Part shown: in pieces, positions 37,284-47,645 of the stretch
How positions within the stretch are numbered: position 1 is the stretch's first letter
Layout of the letters: each line of letters opens with the position of its first letter
From: Yersinia thracica
GTDB lineage: Bacteria > Pseudomonadota > Gammaproteobacteria > Enterobacterales > Enterobacteriaceae
Length of the DNA: 50,768 bases
Assembly (NCBI RefSeq): GCF_902170565.1
Contig: NZ_CABHXX010000063.1
Location: 1-50,768, forward strand
Reading direction: 5' to 3'
Made by a program: the position numbers and the translations under genes
The notes under the pieces: generated by a model
Told to the model about the DNA's origin: nothing
Database searches by the model: none
The model's input: the letters and a program-made list of their open reading frames with translations, nothing else

Positions 37284-37451
37284 CTACTGTTTGTCTTTAG
37301 GCAAAAATAAACAGCCACATTTTGGGCACACTAACGCTGTATTTTTATGCACTTTTTCTGTGCTTTGCTCAGATGCTGCGCCGCAATCTGGGCACTTAAT
37401 GTTTACTTTGGCACTACTAACCAGTTTTCTGATGCTATCAAGAAATGACAT
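37284..37451 (-). CDS. Small zinc-ribbon protein
   Basis: This 55-residue peptide on the minus strand begins MSFLDSIRKLVSSAK and contains two CxxC pairs, IKCPDCGAA (20-23) and LVCPKCGCL (42-45), 19 residues apart, which is a typical rubredoxin-knuckle zinc ribbon. It ends FLPKDKQ. GAGAGG is well spaced ahead of the ATG. It resembles small enterobacterial zinc-ribbon proteins of unknown role. A frame on the opposite strand over the same bases (37273-37506) has no family features. Convergent with the YniD-like gene, 11 bp between stops. Confidence 0.75.
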   Translation of the reverse strand: MSFLDSIRKLVSSAKVNIKCPDCGAASEQSTEKVHKNTALVCPKCGCLFLPKDKQ

Positions 37452-37708
37452 ATGCTCGCCTCTCAGTTGTACAACCTCATTAGATTACGTTAACCAACGC
37501 CCCTAAACCGTGGAGTGGTCAGCGTTACTCAGATTATCTTTACCGGATGAGATTTCACTCAGTGGAAATAACCGGTTTTGCAGGAGACAATGGAAAGAAA
37601 CAAGCAGAAAATGGAAAGATACGAGGGGAAATATTCACCACGCTGCATGGCTGGCATGCTTGGCGTAGTGAAATGGTAGGCAGGTTATTGGAAACCCTTG
37701 GTCTGGGA

Positions 37709-37942
37709 TCAGTGATTCCATAATTCTTGGATCAACCCTCTGACCCGAACCTTGGAAGCACCAGCAACCAGGCTGATAATACGGTTCGCGCTCAACGTAG
37801 AAACATCCGTATTCCATTCATCAAACGAATGATCGGCATAACTGTCGTTGAAAACCTTTTTTATCGAGGATTCAGCTTCGGACATCTCACTGAAACTCTT
37901 AGCGTTTATTAAGCACTGAGCAATGATTGAGACTTTTTTCAT
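37709..37942 (-). CDS. Conserved-looking hypothetical protein
   Basis: The 77-residue soluble protein begins MKKVSIIAQCLINAKSF and has an acidic middle (SFDEWNTDVS). AAGGA lies six bases ahead of the ATG at 37942, and codon use looks normal. I do not recognise the family. There is no signal peptide or membrane helix. It stands alone between the zinc-ribbon gene and a 350-bp gap. Confidence 0.55.
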   Translation of the reverse strand: MKKVSIIAQCLINAKSFSEMSEAESSIKKVFNDSYADHSFDEWNTDVSTLSANRIISLVAGASKVRVRGLIQELWNH

Positions 37943-38291
37943 GTTTTATCCTTGATTATCGGTCGCATAGTGTAGCACAATCTCACTCTCTCTGCTCATA
38001 TGCTGCTTAAATTGTTTTCTATTTAGGCTAACCGATTGATAAAAAACGAGATTCAATAAATATTATCAGTGACTCTTAGCTCTGGCTCATTTGCCCCACG
38101 CTCTTAGTGGCCCGCAAAATTTGACCTCAAATCTCAATGTTTTCTAAAAAAAACCAATTTTGTCGCAAATCAGTAACAATAAATTCATTATTTATTCATT
38201 TGTTGTGCGCTTTTTATTCAATTAGAGTCTATAGTGTTATGGTTCTGACATAGTCACATGTTTTACCCCTGTAGGTAACCCGAGGTGTCAA
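37943..38291. other. Intergenic region before a 33-codon gene
   Basis: About 350 bp of AT-rich sequence hold the promoter of the hypothetical gene on minus and probably one for the small plus-strand peptide (candidate TATAGT near 38230). No further gene or strong repeat is seen. Confidence 0.4.
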
Positions 38292-38393
38292 ATGATCAGC
38301 AATTTCTTTCTCTATTCACTTTTTATTATTTATATCAGTGCCGCAATTATTGATGGCTCGCTGCCTCTATTTAGCCAGATGCCGTTATTCTAG
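38292..38393 (+). CDS. Putative 33-residue membrane peptide
   Basis: The frame encodes MISNFFLYSLFIIYISAAII then DGSLPLFSQMPLF: one hydrophobic helix (about 4-21) followed by a short polar tail. GAGG lies six bases ahead of the ATG. No homolog is known to me, so the call rests on the ribosome site, helix and placement. It stops 12 bp from the convergent patatin gene. Confidence 0.45.
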   Translation: MISNFFLYSLFIIYISAAIIDGSLPLFSQMPLF

Positions 38394-38404
38394 CCTGATG
38401 TCGG

Positions 38405-39661
38405 TCAATGCGAGTCTGTTACCCCATTCTCGTTAGAGATAGCATCTTGCAATAAGGCCCCCATCTCAATAGCACCCGGCGGCCGTAACGCCCATTTAGG
38501 CCCCTGTAAAGCCTCTGCATAACCCGCCTGATATAAATGCTCCATCTTCACCGGATCAAAAATCTCTGCGCCGTTAATATCAATATCCGGTGGAATAGTT
38601 ATCCAGTGAAACCCTGATTTTTCAGCTAATGAGAAAGCATAAATCCGATACAAATCGCCGACTAATGCCGCTTTACTGGTTGAATCCAACGTGCGTAAAG
38701 CAATATTTCGGACCAATCGCGGAGTAGGTGCGGGTTGTGGGCCAAGCTGGCCATTGTGAATAATATAAATGTCTTCTTTACTCTCGGCTAAGCCCGCTCT
38801 GGCACGCACCACTTTGGAGCTATATACCCCACCATTATAAAAGACTCGCGCCGCAACACCGCCATCGACGTGCATTTCATCGTAATGTTTCCCTTTAGCC
38901 ACCACATCAAAAAATACCGGTGAAAAAGCGACGGGGACGGAGGAAGAGGCAAGCATCACTTTACGGAATAACATTAAAGCTTCCGGTGTCCCTTTCGTGG
39001 CAATCAGCCCCATGTTCCACACAATAAAGCGCTGCGAATCAAGATCAACCGTGCCCATATACAACCGCCGCCCTTGTTGATGGGCCTTGGCTATTTCACT
39101 CAGTAATTGCGGTGTTATATGACCATCAATGAGCTGAGATAGTGGGCTGGTATCCGCCAATGACTCGCGGAAAAATAGACGAAATAGCAGATTATTCAGA
39201 TGGAAAATATCCTGGGTGGTCGTCGTGGTATAAAAGTCATGCAACGCCTGGTCATAATCACTGCCTAAAAAGGCAAAAGGCGCGATCAGAGCACCGGTTG
39301 ATACCCCACTCACCACTTTAAAAACCGGGCGTTTGCCCGTTTTAGTCCAGCCATTCAAAAAACCGGCACCGAAGGCGCCATTAGGGCCTCCGCCAGATAA
39401 GGCTAAATGAGGATAAACATGAGTTCCATCAGCCACGCGGAACATCTCTTTCGGTTCGTCTTGATAAGATTGCAGTAAGTCAGCTTCAAATATTGGGCTA
39501 ATATGCCCGGCTCCCGCACGAATATTGGGCATACCAAGGATTTCCGCCTGTGGCATTAACGCCACAGGGACTGGGTTTCTGGGTAATTGACTACACGCGC
39601 CTAATAAAAAAAAGCCCGTCAGTAGCACCGTGGCACGTATTAACTTCCCACTTTTTATCAT
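38405..39661 (-). CDS. Patatin-like phospholipase lipoprotein
   Basis: The 418-residue protein has a lipoprotein signal (MIKSGKLIRATVLLTGFF, lipobox LLGAC) and a patatin domain (about 75-330): oxyanion motif GGGPNGAFGAG, nucleophile in GVSTG, and the catalytic-dyad aspartate in DGGVAARVF. It probably hydrolyses lipid esters at the outer membrane, but the substrate is unknown. The ATG at 39661 is preceded by GGA and opens the lipoprotein signal. Its last residues are polar and acidic. It lies downstream of yfcF on the same strand, separated by about 175 bp. Confidence 0.88.
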   Translation of the reverse strand: MIKSGKLIRATVLLTGFFLLGACSQLPRNPVPVALMPQAEILGMPNIRAGAGHISPIFEADLLQSYQDEPKEMFRVADGTHVYPHLALSGGGPNGAFGAGFLNGWTKTGKRPVFKVVSGVSTGALIAPFAFLGSDYDQALHDFYTTTTTQDIFHLNNLLFRLFFRESLADTSPLSQLIDGHITPQLLSEIAKAHQQGRRLYMGTVDLDSQRFIVWNMGLIATKGTPEALMLFRKVMLASSSVPVAFSPVFFDVVAKGKHYDEMHVDGGVAARVFYNGGVYSSKVVRARAGLAESKEDIYIIHNGQLGPQPAPTPRLVRNIALRTLDSTSKAALVGDLYRIYAFSLAEKSGFHWITIPPDIDINGAEIFDPVKMEHLYQAGYAEALQGPKWALRPPGAIEMGALLQDAISNENGVTDSH

Positions 39662-39719
39662 TATATTTTCCAGCAGCACGGCCATTGTTAACTCACTAAA
39701 TTTATATTACTTTCATAAA

Positions 39720-39769
39720 AATCGCCTAAAACCAAATAATCGGTTAAGCCGCTGTTGGTGAGGGCGATT
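39720..39769 (-). terminator. Possible terminator after yfcF
   Basis: AATCGCC (39720-39726) and GGCGATT (39763-39769) pair over a long, internally structured loop. The minus-strand tail is TTTTATG. The loop length makes this weak. Confidence 0.35.
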
Positions 39770-39835
39770 AAAAAGTAATAACCGACCCTCCGATGCTGTT
39801 TACCGAAATATCTCCCTTCTGCGCCCGGTGCTTCA

Positions 39836-40471
39836 CTATTGTTGTGACAACCCACGCCATTGCTGTACTGAAGGCCGTTGCCATTGATAACTTGCATACT
39901 TACGCAAGTATGCCGGCAGTTCGTCACCATTGAGCGCCAGCCGGTTAATCATTAACGCCAAATCAGTATCTGCAATGCACCATTCACTGAATAAATTCTT
40001 CCGACCATCAGAAAGTAAAGGTTTCAACCCTGAAATAAGTTTATGTGCCGCTTGTTGCCCCGCATCCGATAATGGGGGCATTTTCACTCCGCCAAAAACA
40101 ACTTCGGTGGGGCGTTCAACCCTAATCGGCATCAAATCACTGCGTAACCATGCTTGGATTTCGCGTGCTTTAGCGCGCTCTTGCCTATTTTGTGGAAAAA
40201 TCCGTGCATATTCTGGCGAAGAAAATCGCTCTTCCAAATATTCAGCAATCGCGGAGGATTCTGATAATCGAAAATCATCGATTATCAAGGTTGGCACACG
40301 ACGAGTGACCGATAGCTTGGCAAACTCTTCGCGTAAGTTCTCGCCAGCGGACAGGTCAATAGCACTTAAAGTGAAAGGAAGGGCTTTTTCTGTCAGTGAC
40401 ACAAACACAGACATAACATAAGGGCTGAAAAAATCCGCATCAGTATACAACGTAATGGTTTGCTGACTCAT
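39836..40471 (-). CDS. yfcF: Glutathione S-transferase YfcF
   Basis: The 211-residue cytoplasmic glutathione transferase has an N-terminal thioredoxin-like domain (about 1-80) with VTRRVPTLIIDDFRLSESSAI, the conserved cis-proline and SES glutathione contact, and a C-terminal helical domain including CIADTDLALMINRL. Length and sequence follow E. coli YfcF (214), which also has peroxidase activity. It lies 45 bp downstream of ynaI on the same strand and could share its transcript. Confidence 0.9.
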   Translation of the reverse strand: MSQQTITLYTDADFFSPYVMSVFVSLTEKALPFTLSAIDLSAGENLREEFAKLSVTRRVPTLIIDDFRLSESSAIAEYLEERFSSPEYARIFPQNRQERAKAREIQAWLRSDLMPIRVERPTEVVFGGVKMPPLSDAGQQAAHKLISGLKPLLSDGRKNLFSEWCIADTDLALMINRLALNGDELPAYLRKYASYQWQRPSVQQWRGLSQQ

Positions 40472-40515
40472 GATGTCTCCACCGGGTTATCACTAAAAGA
40501 TGACGTTAGTCGATT

Positions 40516-41562
40516 TTACTGTTTCGCTGAAGTTTCCGGTGGCTCTATGTTATTTTCGATAAAAAGTGTGCGGCTGGGGAAAGCAAAGTCTGCGCCATGC
40601 TTATGCACTATATCGATAAATCTCAAATAACAGTTCTGCTGAACTGCCAGCCATTCAGCCCATACTTTGGTCTTAGTAAAGCAATAAACCATAACATTGA
40701 GGGAAGACTCGCCAAACCCATTGAAATAGACCAATAAGGTCTGATGCTGATCAATATCATCATTATTGGCTAAAAAATTATGCATTTCATCCACAATTAT
40801 CCCTATTTTATCCGCATCCTCATAACGCAGCGCCAGAGTGGTTTTTATTCTGCGGTTGGTCATGCGCCCTGGGTTTTCAACACTAGTATCGGTGAATGTG
40901 GAGTTTGGAACATACAGTGGACGGTTTTCAAACGTCATTATTTTTGTCAGCCGCCAACCTATTTCAACAACAACACCCTCAATATGGCGATCTGGCAAAC
41001 GTATCCAGTCTCCGATATTAAAAGGGCGATCAAAATAAAGCATCACGCCAGAAAAGAAATTACTCAAAATATCTTTTCCAGCCATACCGACAGCAAGCCC
41101 CCCAATACCGCCAAAGGTAACCAGCCCGGAAAAACTCATGCCCAGATGCTCACCATAGAGCAGAACGACGACCACCACGAATGTAATTTTTAGCATGCGC
41201 GAGATGATTTTAGCGCTGGTAATATCACTCCCTTTTGCTACCTGTCGTTTTTCCAATACATCAAATAATACAAACATCCTACGCATCAACATCAGCAGGA
41301 TAACTGACATACAGATAAAATTAACTGTCTTGGCTGTGATGAAGTTTATCTTTATGTCAGCGAGTGCATTATTGATGATTTTCCCCACTACAATCACCAT
41401 GACAGACCACAGCAGGAAGCTTACAAATTGTAATATAAAACTATAACGAGAATGGTGCCGTCGCATTCCCCACACCGAGACAATTAATAAGGCAATGACG
41501 CAACTGATGACTAAAATCAGCCCGACAATGTTTTCCATAGTAAACTGAGCAACCATATGCAT
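40516..41562 (-). CDS. ynaI: MscS-family mechanosensitive channel YnaI
   Basis: The 348-residue inner-membrane channel has five predicted helices. The pore helix reads [21 protein letters not shown], as in MscS homologs, followed by [15 protein letters not shown] and the cytoplasmic vestibule. It aligns throughout with E. coli YnaI (343), including [12 protein letters not shown] and VYCFTKT. The start at 41562 is preceded by GAGG at five bases; an ATG five codons upstream (41577) and one two codons downstream are alternatives. It relieves osmotic stress and, by report for E. coli, conducts K+ and Na+ similarly. Confidence 0.92.
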   Translation of the reverse strand: MHMVAQFTMENIVGLILVISCVIALLIVSVWGMRRHHSRYSFILQFVSFLLWSVMVIVVGKIINNALADIKINFITAKTVNFICMSVILLMLMRRMFVLFDVLEKRQVAKGSDITSAKIISRMLKITFVVVVVLLYGEHLGMSFSGLVTFGGIGGLAVGMAGKDILSNFFSGVMLYFDRPFNIGDWIRLPDRHIEGVVVEIGWRLTKIMTFENRPLYVPNSTFTDTSVENPGRMTNRRIKTTLALRYEDADKIGIIVDEMHNFLANNDDIDQHQTLLVYFNGFGESSLNVMVYCFTKTKVWAEWLAVQQNCYLRFIDIVHKHGADFAFPSRTLFIENNIEPPETSAKQ

Positions 41563-41667
41563 TGTGCCCTCAAACATATCTCATCACATGTGCCACTTCT
41601 CGTCTTTTCATGAGCTGCGAATAACGTTTATATCGCAGCCCATAGCCGAAAAATACACTAACAAAGA

Positions 41668-41916
41668 TTAATTTTCTGCGGGTATATCATCTAAAATCGT
41701 CAGCAAAATATCCGCATCCGGGGTTGTGATATGTTTCCCTTCCAGGAAACCAGCGAGTTTGGCTTCAGCATTATGCTCGTACACTTCATAACCTGCAATT
41801 CGATAACCCGGCACACCATCCTGACCACGAATATACTCATCGCCGTCAATATAGTAATCAACAACACCGCTGGCATCTTCAATCTCGTAACGTTTATCAA
41901 AAGGGAACTGTTTCAT
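41668..41916 (-). CDS. Acidic hypothetical protein
   Basis: The 82-residue acidic soluble protein MKQFPFDKRYEIEDASG has repeated YxxD/GYxV-like phrases (VDYYIDGDEYI, YRIAGYEVYE) and a C-terminal helix DADILLTILDDIPAEN. AGGA lies six bases ahead of the ATG at 41916. No signal peptide or cysteine. I do not recognise a named family. It is divergent from the EamA transporter gene with about 260 bp between. Confidence 0.6.
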   Translation of the reverse strand: MKQFPFDKRYEIEDASGVVDYYIDGDEYIRGQDGVPGYRIAGYEVYEHNAEAKLAGFLEGKHITTPDADILLTILDDIPAEN

Positions 41917-42173
41917 CACTCATCCTAAAAAAACACTGCATACCGATATAATGCCAAAATACCGCTTTTTTAGGAAGCACTAGCCGTAACGCTATTCAGT
42001 CTCATTTTCAATACCTTTTTATATTGAGTATGTTCGGCATATATATTCCTTTTCATTGAATCTTAAACGCCTCTAATCCTAATGTTAAAAATCCTATTTG
42101 CTTTTACACCACTAATTCTCATGCCAAACAAAGTCATTCAAGGTAAACTAATGCGCCTAAATAAGGAGATGGG

Positions 42174-43019
42174 ATGAGCACGGAAATATTTATTGCGGTA
42201 CTGGGTGCAGCGCTATTGCATGCTAGCTGGAATGCTTTAGTCAAATTTGGTACTGACCGTTTAGTCGCTATTTCGGTAATGGCCTTTTTTTCCGGTGTCA
42301 TCTCATTCTTCGGTATTTTCTTTGTTGGTTTACCCTCGCTTAGCGCGATCCCGTGGTTACTTCTGTCTGTCGCTTTTCACACAGGTTATTGCCTCTTTCT
42401 CAGTAAAGCCTACGAGCAAGCAGAGTTTGGACAAATTTATCCGATTGCCCGTGGTGTAGCGCCATTATTAAGCGCCCTGCTGTCGTGGTTAATTTTGTCT
42501 GAAATCCCACGAGCAATGGCTTTATTAGGTGCCGTTATCTTGGTTTCTGGGGTTATTATGATGACATTTGATGGTCGCCATGGCCCAAATAAACTTAATC
42601 TCAGAGCCACCCTCTATGCATTAACAACTGCGGCATTTACCGCCTGTTATACTCTATCCGATGGAGCAGGAAGCCGTGCCAGTATTGAACCACTCAGTTA
42701 TATTTTATGGCTATTTATGTTCAATGGCATGACCATGTTTGGACTACTTTGGGTCCTGCATCGCAATGTGGTGTTTCGTGAAATCCGACAACATTGGCGT
42801 CACGGCATCATCGGGGGGGCCATGCAATTACTGGCTTATGGCATTGTCATTTGGGCCATGAAAAGTACGCCAATTGCCTTGGTAGCCGCACTCCGCGAAA
42901 CGAGCGTTCTCTTTGCAATGGTTATTTCTATCTGGATGTTAAAAGAAAAACCCTCAATGTTACGGCTTATAGCCAGTGCCATTATTATGGCCGGAGTGGC
43001 TATTACCAAATTTGGTTGA
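42174..43019 (+). CDS. EamA/DMT-family transporter
   Basis: The 281-residue inner-membrane protein has ten predicted helices in two EamA repeats (about 1-135 and 150-280). The first half has LLHASWNALVKFGTD and GQIYPIARGVAPLLSA; the second has LRETSVLFAMVISIWMLKEKPS, the usual end of repeat two. It probably exports a metabolite or amino acid; substrate unknown. AAGGAGATGG precedes the ATG. A single gene with its own upstream region. Confidence 0.88.
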   Translation: MSTEIFIAVLGAALLHASWNALVKFGTDRLVAISVMAFFSGVISFFGIFFVGLPSLSAIPWLLLSVAFHTGYCLFLSKAYEQAEFGQIYPIARGVAPLLSALLSWLILSEIPRAMALLGAVILVSGVIMMTFDGRHGPNKLNLRATLYALTTAAFTACYTLSDGAGSRASIEPLSYILWLFMFNGMTMFGLLWVLHRNVVFREIRQHWRHGIIGGAMQLLAYGIVIWAMKSTPIALVAALRETSVLFAMVISIWMLKEKPSMLRLIASAIIMAGVAITKFG

Positions 43020-43134
43020 TTTTTAATCTCCCAAGGAAACTGACCTGCTCCCTATCGCTTCGATAAAAAACGAGTGTGCGACCTCTTCTGTAAATACGCT
43101 ATACTCATATAAATCCTATAAATAAGGAGAATAT

Positions 43135-43329
43135 ATGCTCATAGGATTTGCTTTACTGGTTAGCACCTGCGGAATGGATGCTTGCGAGGCTCTGCCCGTC
43201 ACTGACGATATTTACGCAACACGCCATGAGTGTATGGCTGTCGCTGCTCGTCTTCATCAAAGAAGACCCGATGTGGTATTGATTTGTGGTGAAGTCTACC
43301 GCCACCCTGATAGTGATAAATCTGAGTAA
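43135..43329 (+). CDS. yebW: YebW-like small protein (DUF1482 family)
   Basis: The 64-residue peptide MLIGFALLVSTCGMDACEA has a hydrophobic start and conserved cysteines (TCGMDAC, HECMAV, LICGEV). The pattern matches E. coli YebW, which also follows yebV in that genome. The sequence after the first helix is hydrophilic. AAGGAG precedes the ATG at good spacing. Function unknown. The name rests on family pattern and neighbourhood rather than on strong identity. Confidence 0.65.
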   Translation: MLIGFALLVSTCGMDACEALPVTDDIYATRHECMAVAARLHQRRPDVVLICGEVYRHPDSDKSE

Positions 43330-43690
43330 TACATTTAAAGTGAGTTTTACTGCCTAAATTTAACTGTTTCTACAGTAATAACCCCCGTCTGCTCGCTTCA
43401 TTGTGTAAACAATATGTTATGCAAAAAAATTATTGCGACAGGAGTAATAAAATAGAAAGTCCTGCTAGGCTTTAATTAAGTATCAAGGGCAATATGAGTA
43501 TTAAATATATGGCATATAAACACCTATCAAAGAATATAAACACTTATCAAAAAATAGGCCATAACCATAAGTAACCATCCCTTTTACCAGGAGTTTTACA
43601 ATGAATCCTCCTTCATGTGATATCTGAAAATGTGTAAAGAACACCGTAAATAACGGTTTATTGCTTTTACATATAAAGGATTCCAAAAAA
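43330..43690. other. Leader region of gltS
   Basis: About 360 bp hold a 20-bp near-perfect tandem duplication (43514-43553). A minus-strand frame of 61 codons over the repeat (43501-43686) has no ribosome site or family features. The gltS promoter is presumed to lie here. Confidence 0.5.
43514..43553. repeat. Tandem 20-bp duplication
   Basis: ATATAAACACCTATCAAAGA (43514-43533) is followed directly by ATATAAACACTTATCAAAAA (43534-43553), differing at two positions. It lies about 140 bp ahead of gltS. It could be a doubled binding site or a slippage product. Confidence 0.8.
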
Positions 43691-44902
43691 ATGTTCCAAT
43701 TCGATGCTTATGGCACACTCGTCGCTGCAAGTCTGGTTCTATTACTAGGAAGGCAGTGCGTCAAAAAAATTCCTTTATTACAAAAATATGCTATTCCTGA
43801 CCCCATTGCTGGCGGCCTCCTGGTCGCATTAATATTTCTGCTTATACACCAAACCACAAGTTGGGAAGCTCACTTTGATACGTCATTACGAGACCCATTG
43901 ATGTTGACCTTTTTTGCCTCAATTGGCCTTAACGCTAATCTCGCCAGTTTAAGAGCGGGTGGAAAGGTATTAATAAAATTCATCGTCGTAGTTATTGGCC
44001 TATTGCTATTACAAAATACGATTGGCATTGGTATGGCTAAAATGCTCGGGCTGGAACCCTTAATGGGATTATTGGTCGGAACCATTACGCTGTCTGGCGG
44101 ACATGGTACTGGGGCCGCTTGGAGCAGTGTATTTGTCGAAAATTATGGGTTAATTAATGCTACTGAAGTTGCAATGGCCTGCGCGACCTTCGGTTTGGTA
44201 TTAGGTGGATTAATCGCCGGGCCTGTTGCACTTTATCTCATTAAACATTCTGCGATGCCTAATGGAAGACCAGAAGATACGTTACAACCGACAACCTTCG
44301 AAAAACCTCAGTCGGGGCGGATGATTACCTCATTGGTTTTGGTCGAAACCATTGCCATGATTACCATTTGTCTAATGATCGGCGGCTATATTAGGGAACT
44401 GCTGGTAGGAACAGTATTTGAATTACCTGTCTTTGTTTATGTCCTGTTTGTTGGGGTCATTCTCAGTAATATACTCGCTTACACTCGGTTTTATCAGGTA
44501 TTTGACCGTGCTGTCTCTGTCGTGGGTAACGTTAGCCTTTCTCTTTTCCTGGCAATAGCGTTGATGAGCTTAAGGTTATGGGAGCTAGCCTCCCTGGCCC
44601 TGCCAATGTTGGCTATTCTACTGGCGCAAACACTGTTAATGGTATTATACGCAATATTTGTGACTTACCGGGTTATGGGGAAAAATTACGATGCGGCGGT
44701 TCTTGCCGCCGGGCATTGTGGTTTAGGTTTAGGCGCTACACCAACGGCAATTGCCAATATGCAGGCAGTTACCGATCGTTTCGGGCCATCTCACGTTGCG
44801 TTTCTTATTGTTCCGATGGTCGGGGCATTCTTCCTGGATATAGCCAATGCTATCGTGATTAAGTTGTCTTTATTACTCCCTATGTTTACCCCATTAAGTT
44901 GA
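43691..44902 (+). CDS. gltS: Sodium/glutamate symporter GltS
   Basis: The 403-residue inner-membrane Na+-coupled glutamate importer has about ten helices in two inverted repeats with the paired re-entrant loops: TITLSGGHGTGAAWS in the first half and AAGHCGLGLGATPTAIANM in the second. Length matches E. coli GltS (401). The ATG at 43691 follows AAAGGA by ten bases; the frame runs further upstream without a better start. It is convergent with rluF, sharing a hairpin between them. Confidence 0.95.
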   Translation: MFQFDAYGTLVAASLVLLLGRQCVKKIPLLQKYAIPDPIAGGLLVALIFLLIHQTTSWEAHFDTSLRDPLMLTFFASIGLNANLASLRAGGKVLIKFIVVVIGLLLLQNTIGIGMAKMLGLEPLMGLLVGTITLSGGHGTGAAWSSVFVENYGLINATEVAMACATFGLVLGGLIAGPVALYLIKHSAMPNGRPEDTLQPTTFEKPQSGRMITSLVLVETIAMITICLMIGGYIRELLVGTVFELPVFVYVLFVGVILSNILAYTRFYQVFDRAVSVVGNVSLSLFLAIALMSLRLWELASLALPMLAILLAQTLLMVLYAIFVTYRVMGKNYDAAVLAAGHCGLGLGATPTAIANMQAVTDRFGPSHVAFLIVPMVGAFFLDIANAIVIKLSLLLPMFTPLS

Positions 44903-44936
44903 TTCAATTAAGCGCCCGATTAAAAAAATCAAAATT

Positions 44937-44962
44937 TGGCGTTGTTATAAAATACAACGCCA
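44937..44962. terminator. Shared hairpin between gltS and rluF
   Basis: TGGCGTTGT (44937-44945) and ACAACGCCA (44954-44962) are perfect arms around 8 nt. The minus-strand tail is T-rich (AATTTTGATTTTTTT), so it serves rluF best; the plus-strand tail is weak. Confidence 0.7.
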
Positions 44963-45020
44963 TTAGGTTCACAAAAAAATACTATTCATTAGCCACAGGA
45001 GGAGTAAAAATCACGTGAAA

Positions 45021-45893
45021 TTAGCGCCCTTTTTTCTTGCGCCCCGGTTGAGTAAAACGCTTACGGGCAGCTGAATTACCTTCTGATTTTTCAGTGTTTT
45101 TGGATCGGACAATGACGGGTTTTTTATCTGTAATAGCTTTAACCTTCGGCTTTTTTGGCGGTTTTTCATCAGACGACGAATTCTCAATCAGTTTGAATAA
45201 TTCTGTCAGTTCATCGTCGGTCAAATCTCGCCACTCGCCTTGTGGCAGGCCTTTCAGATTGACGTTCATAATACGGGTGCGTTCAAGCTTGGTTACTTCA
45301 TAACCAAAATATTTACACATACGGCGGATTTGGCGATTAAGCCCCTGCACTAATGTGATGCTAAACACAAAGGCAGCTTCTTTTTTCACTTTACATTTTT
45401 TGGTCACCGTACCCAACATCGGCACACCCGCACCCAAGCCGAGAATAAACTCGTCAGTCACCGGTTTATTAACCGTCACCACGTATTCTTTTTCGTGATC
45501 ATTTCCAGCGCGCAGGATCTTGTTGACTAAATCGCCATGATTCGTCAGGAAAATCAATCCCTGAGAGTCTTTATCGAGACGCCCGATAGGAAAAACGCGT
45601 TTACTATGATTAACGAAATCGACGATGTTATCGGATTCACCATCCTCCGTGGTGCTTATAATGCCAACCGGTTTATTTAACGCGATCAATACTAAGTCGT
45701 TTTCGTCACGCGGTTCGATAAGTTGGCCATTAACTTTCACCACATCCCCGACATATACCTGATCACCAACCGCAGCCCGCTTGCCATTAATAAAAACATT
45801 TCCTTGTTCGATGTAACGATCAGCATCGCGGCGCGAGCAGATACCGCTCTCGCTAATGTATTTGTTAAGACGAATGGATGAGTTAGTCAGCAT
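45021..45893 (-). CDS. rluF: 23S rRNA pseudouridine(2604) synthase RluF
   Basis: The 290-residue enzyme converts U2604 of 23S rRNA to pseudouridine. It has an N-terminal S4 RNA-binding domain (about 7-66; [18 protein letters not shown]), then a RsuA-type catalytic domain (about 74-225) with the active-site aspartate in [12 protein letters not shown] and the [16 protein letters not shown] motif. A basic lysine/arginine-rich tail follows (about 240-290). Length equals E. coli RluF. Convergent to gltS. Confidence 0.95.
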   Translation of the reverse strand: MLTNSSIRLNKYISESGICSRRDADRYIEQGNVFINGKRAAVGDQVYVGDVVKVNGQLIEPRDENDLVLIALNKPVGIISTTEDGESDNIVDFVNHSKRVFPIGRLDKDSQGLIFLTNHGDLVNKILRAGNDHEKEYVVTVNKPVTDEFILGLGAGVPMLGTVTKKCKVKKEAAFVFSITLVQGLNRQIRRMCKYFGYEVTKLERTRIMNVNLKGLPQGEWRDLTDDELTELFKLIENSSSDEKPPKKPKVKAITDKKPVIVRSKNTEKSEGNSAARKRFTQPGRKKKGR

Positions 45894-46055
45894 AATTTTC
45901 CGTAAAAATCGGACTATACCATGATACGTTAAAAATTCTACAAGACTGCTTAGCTGAGAGATAGCGAAGTCATAGCAACATCACAGATAGTCCTTAAAGG
46001 TTGGCGCTAACAACGTCTCCATTACGTGGTCACTTAAATTCAGTCATTCCTTTTC

Positions 46056-46068
46056 TGACCAGTGGTCA
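46056..46068. promoter_or_regulatory. Palindrome over the putative ampC -35 element
   Basis: TGACCA-G-TGGTCA is a perfect 13-nt palindrome. Its right arm TGGTCA is also the best -35 candidate for ampC. A repressor or activator site is a plausible reading. Confidence 0.45.
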
Positions 46069-46090
46069 ACGGCGTACAGTGCGTTATAAT
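46063..46090 (+). promoter_or_regulatory. Candidate ampC promoter
   Basis: A perfect TATAAT -10 box (46085-46090) lies 16 bp after TGGTCA (46063-46068), about 70 bp ahead of the ampC start. The -35 is weak, as expected for a promoter that needs help or is kept low. Confidence 0.55.
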
Positions 46091-46140
46091 ATACAAGCTA
46101 AACTAGTTACGGACAGAAATGACTGTTTGCCATTTAATAA

Positions 46141-47325
<1,185 letters not shown>

Positions 47326-47645
47326 TAATGCGGCCGAATAGCTCAATATAAAGCCTGTATTTTATATGACAGAAATATAGTGACAGTACACCTATTTCTG
47401 TCAATGGTTTATTGATAGCTGCCAAAGGATCTATTGAAAGTGGCGTCTATAAAAAATACTTTTCAGATGTGAAGTGGATAAAGGCTTTAATAAGCGTAGT
47501 GATTTCACACAATTTATAACATGCCGGGCAATTAAGCCCGTCACGTCAAACAATACCCAGAGTGAAAGCAGCAAATCATCCGTCTGCTGATTAAAAGGAA
47601 TATAACATCCAGTTAGATAAATACCGGACTCGATATCAGAAGGGC
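47326..47645. other. Intergenic region after ampC
   Basis: About 320 bp hold the large inverted repeat at 47367-47403 and otherwise no gene or remnant I can recognise. Confidence 0.5.
47367..47403 (+). terminator. Large inverted repeat downstream of ampC
   Basis: TGACAGAAATA (47367-47377) and TATTTCTGTCA (47393-47403) are perfect 11-bp arms around 15 nt, about 40 bp past ampC. There is no T-run after it, so termination is uncertain; it could also be a protein-binding palindrome. Confidence 0.45.
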
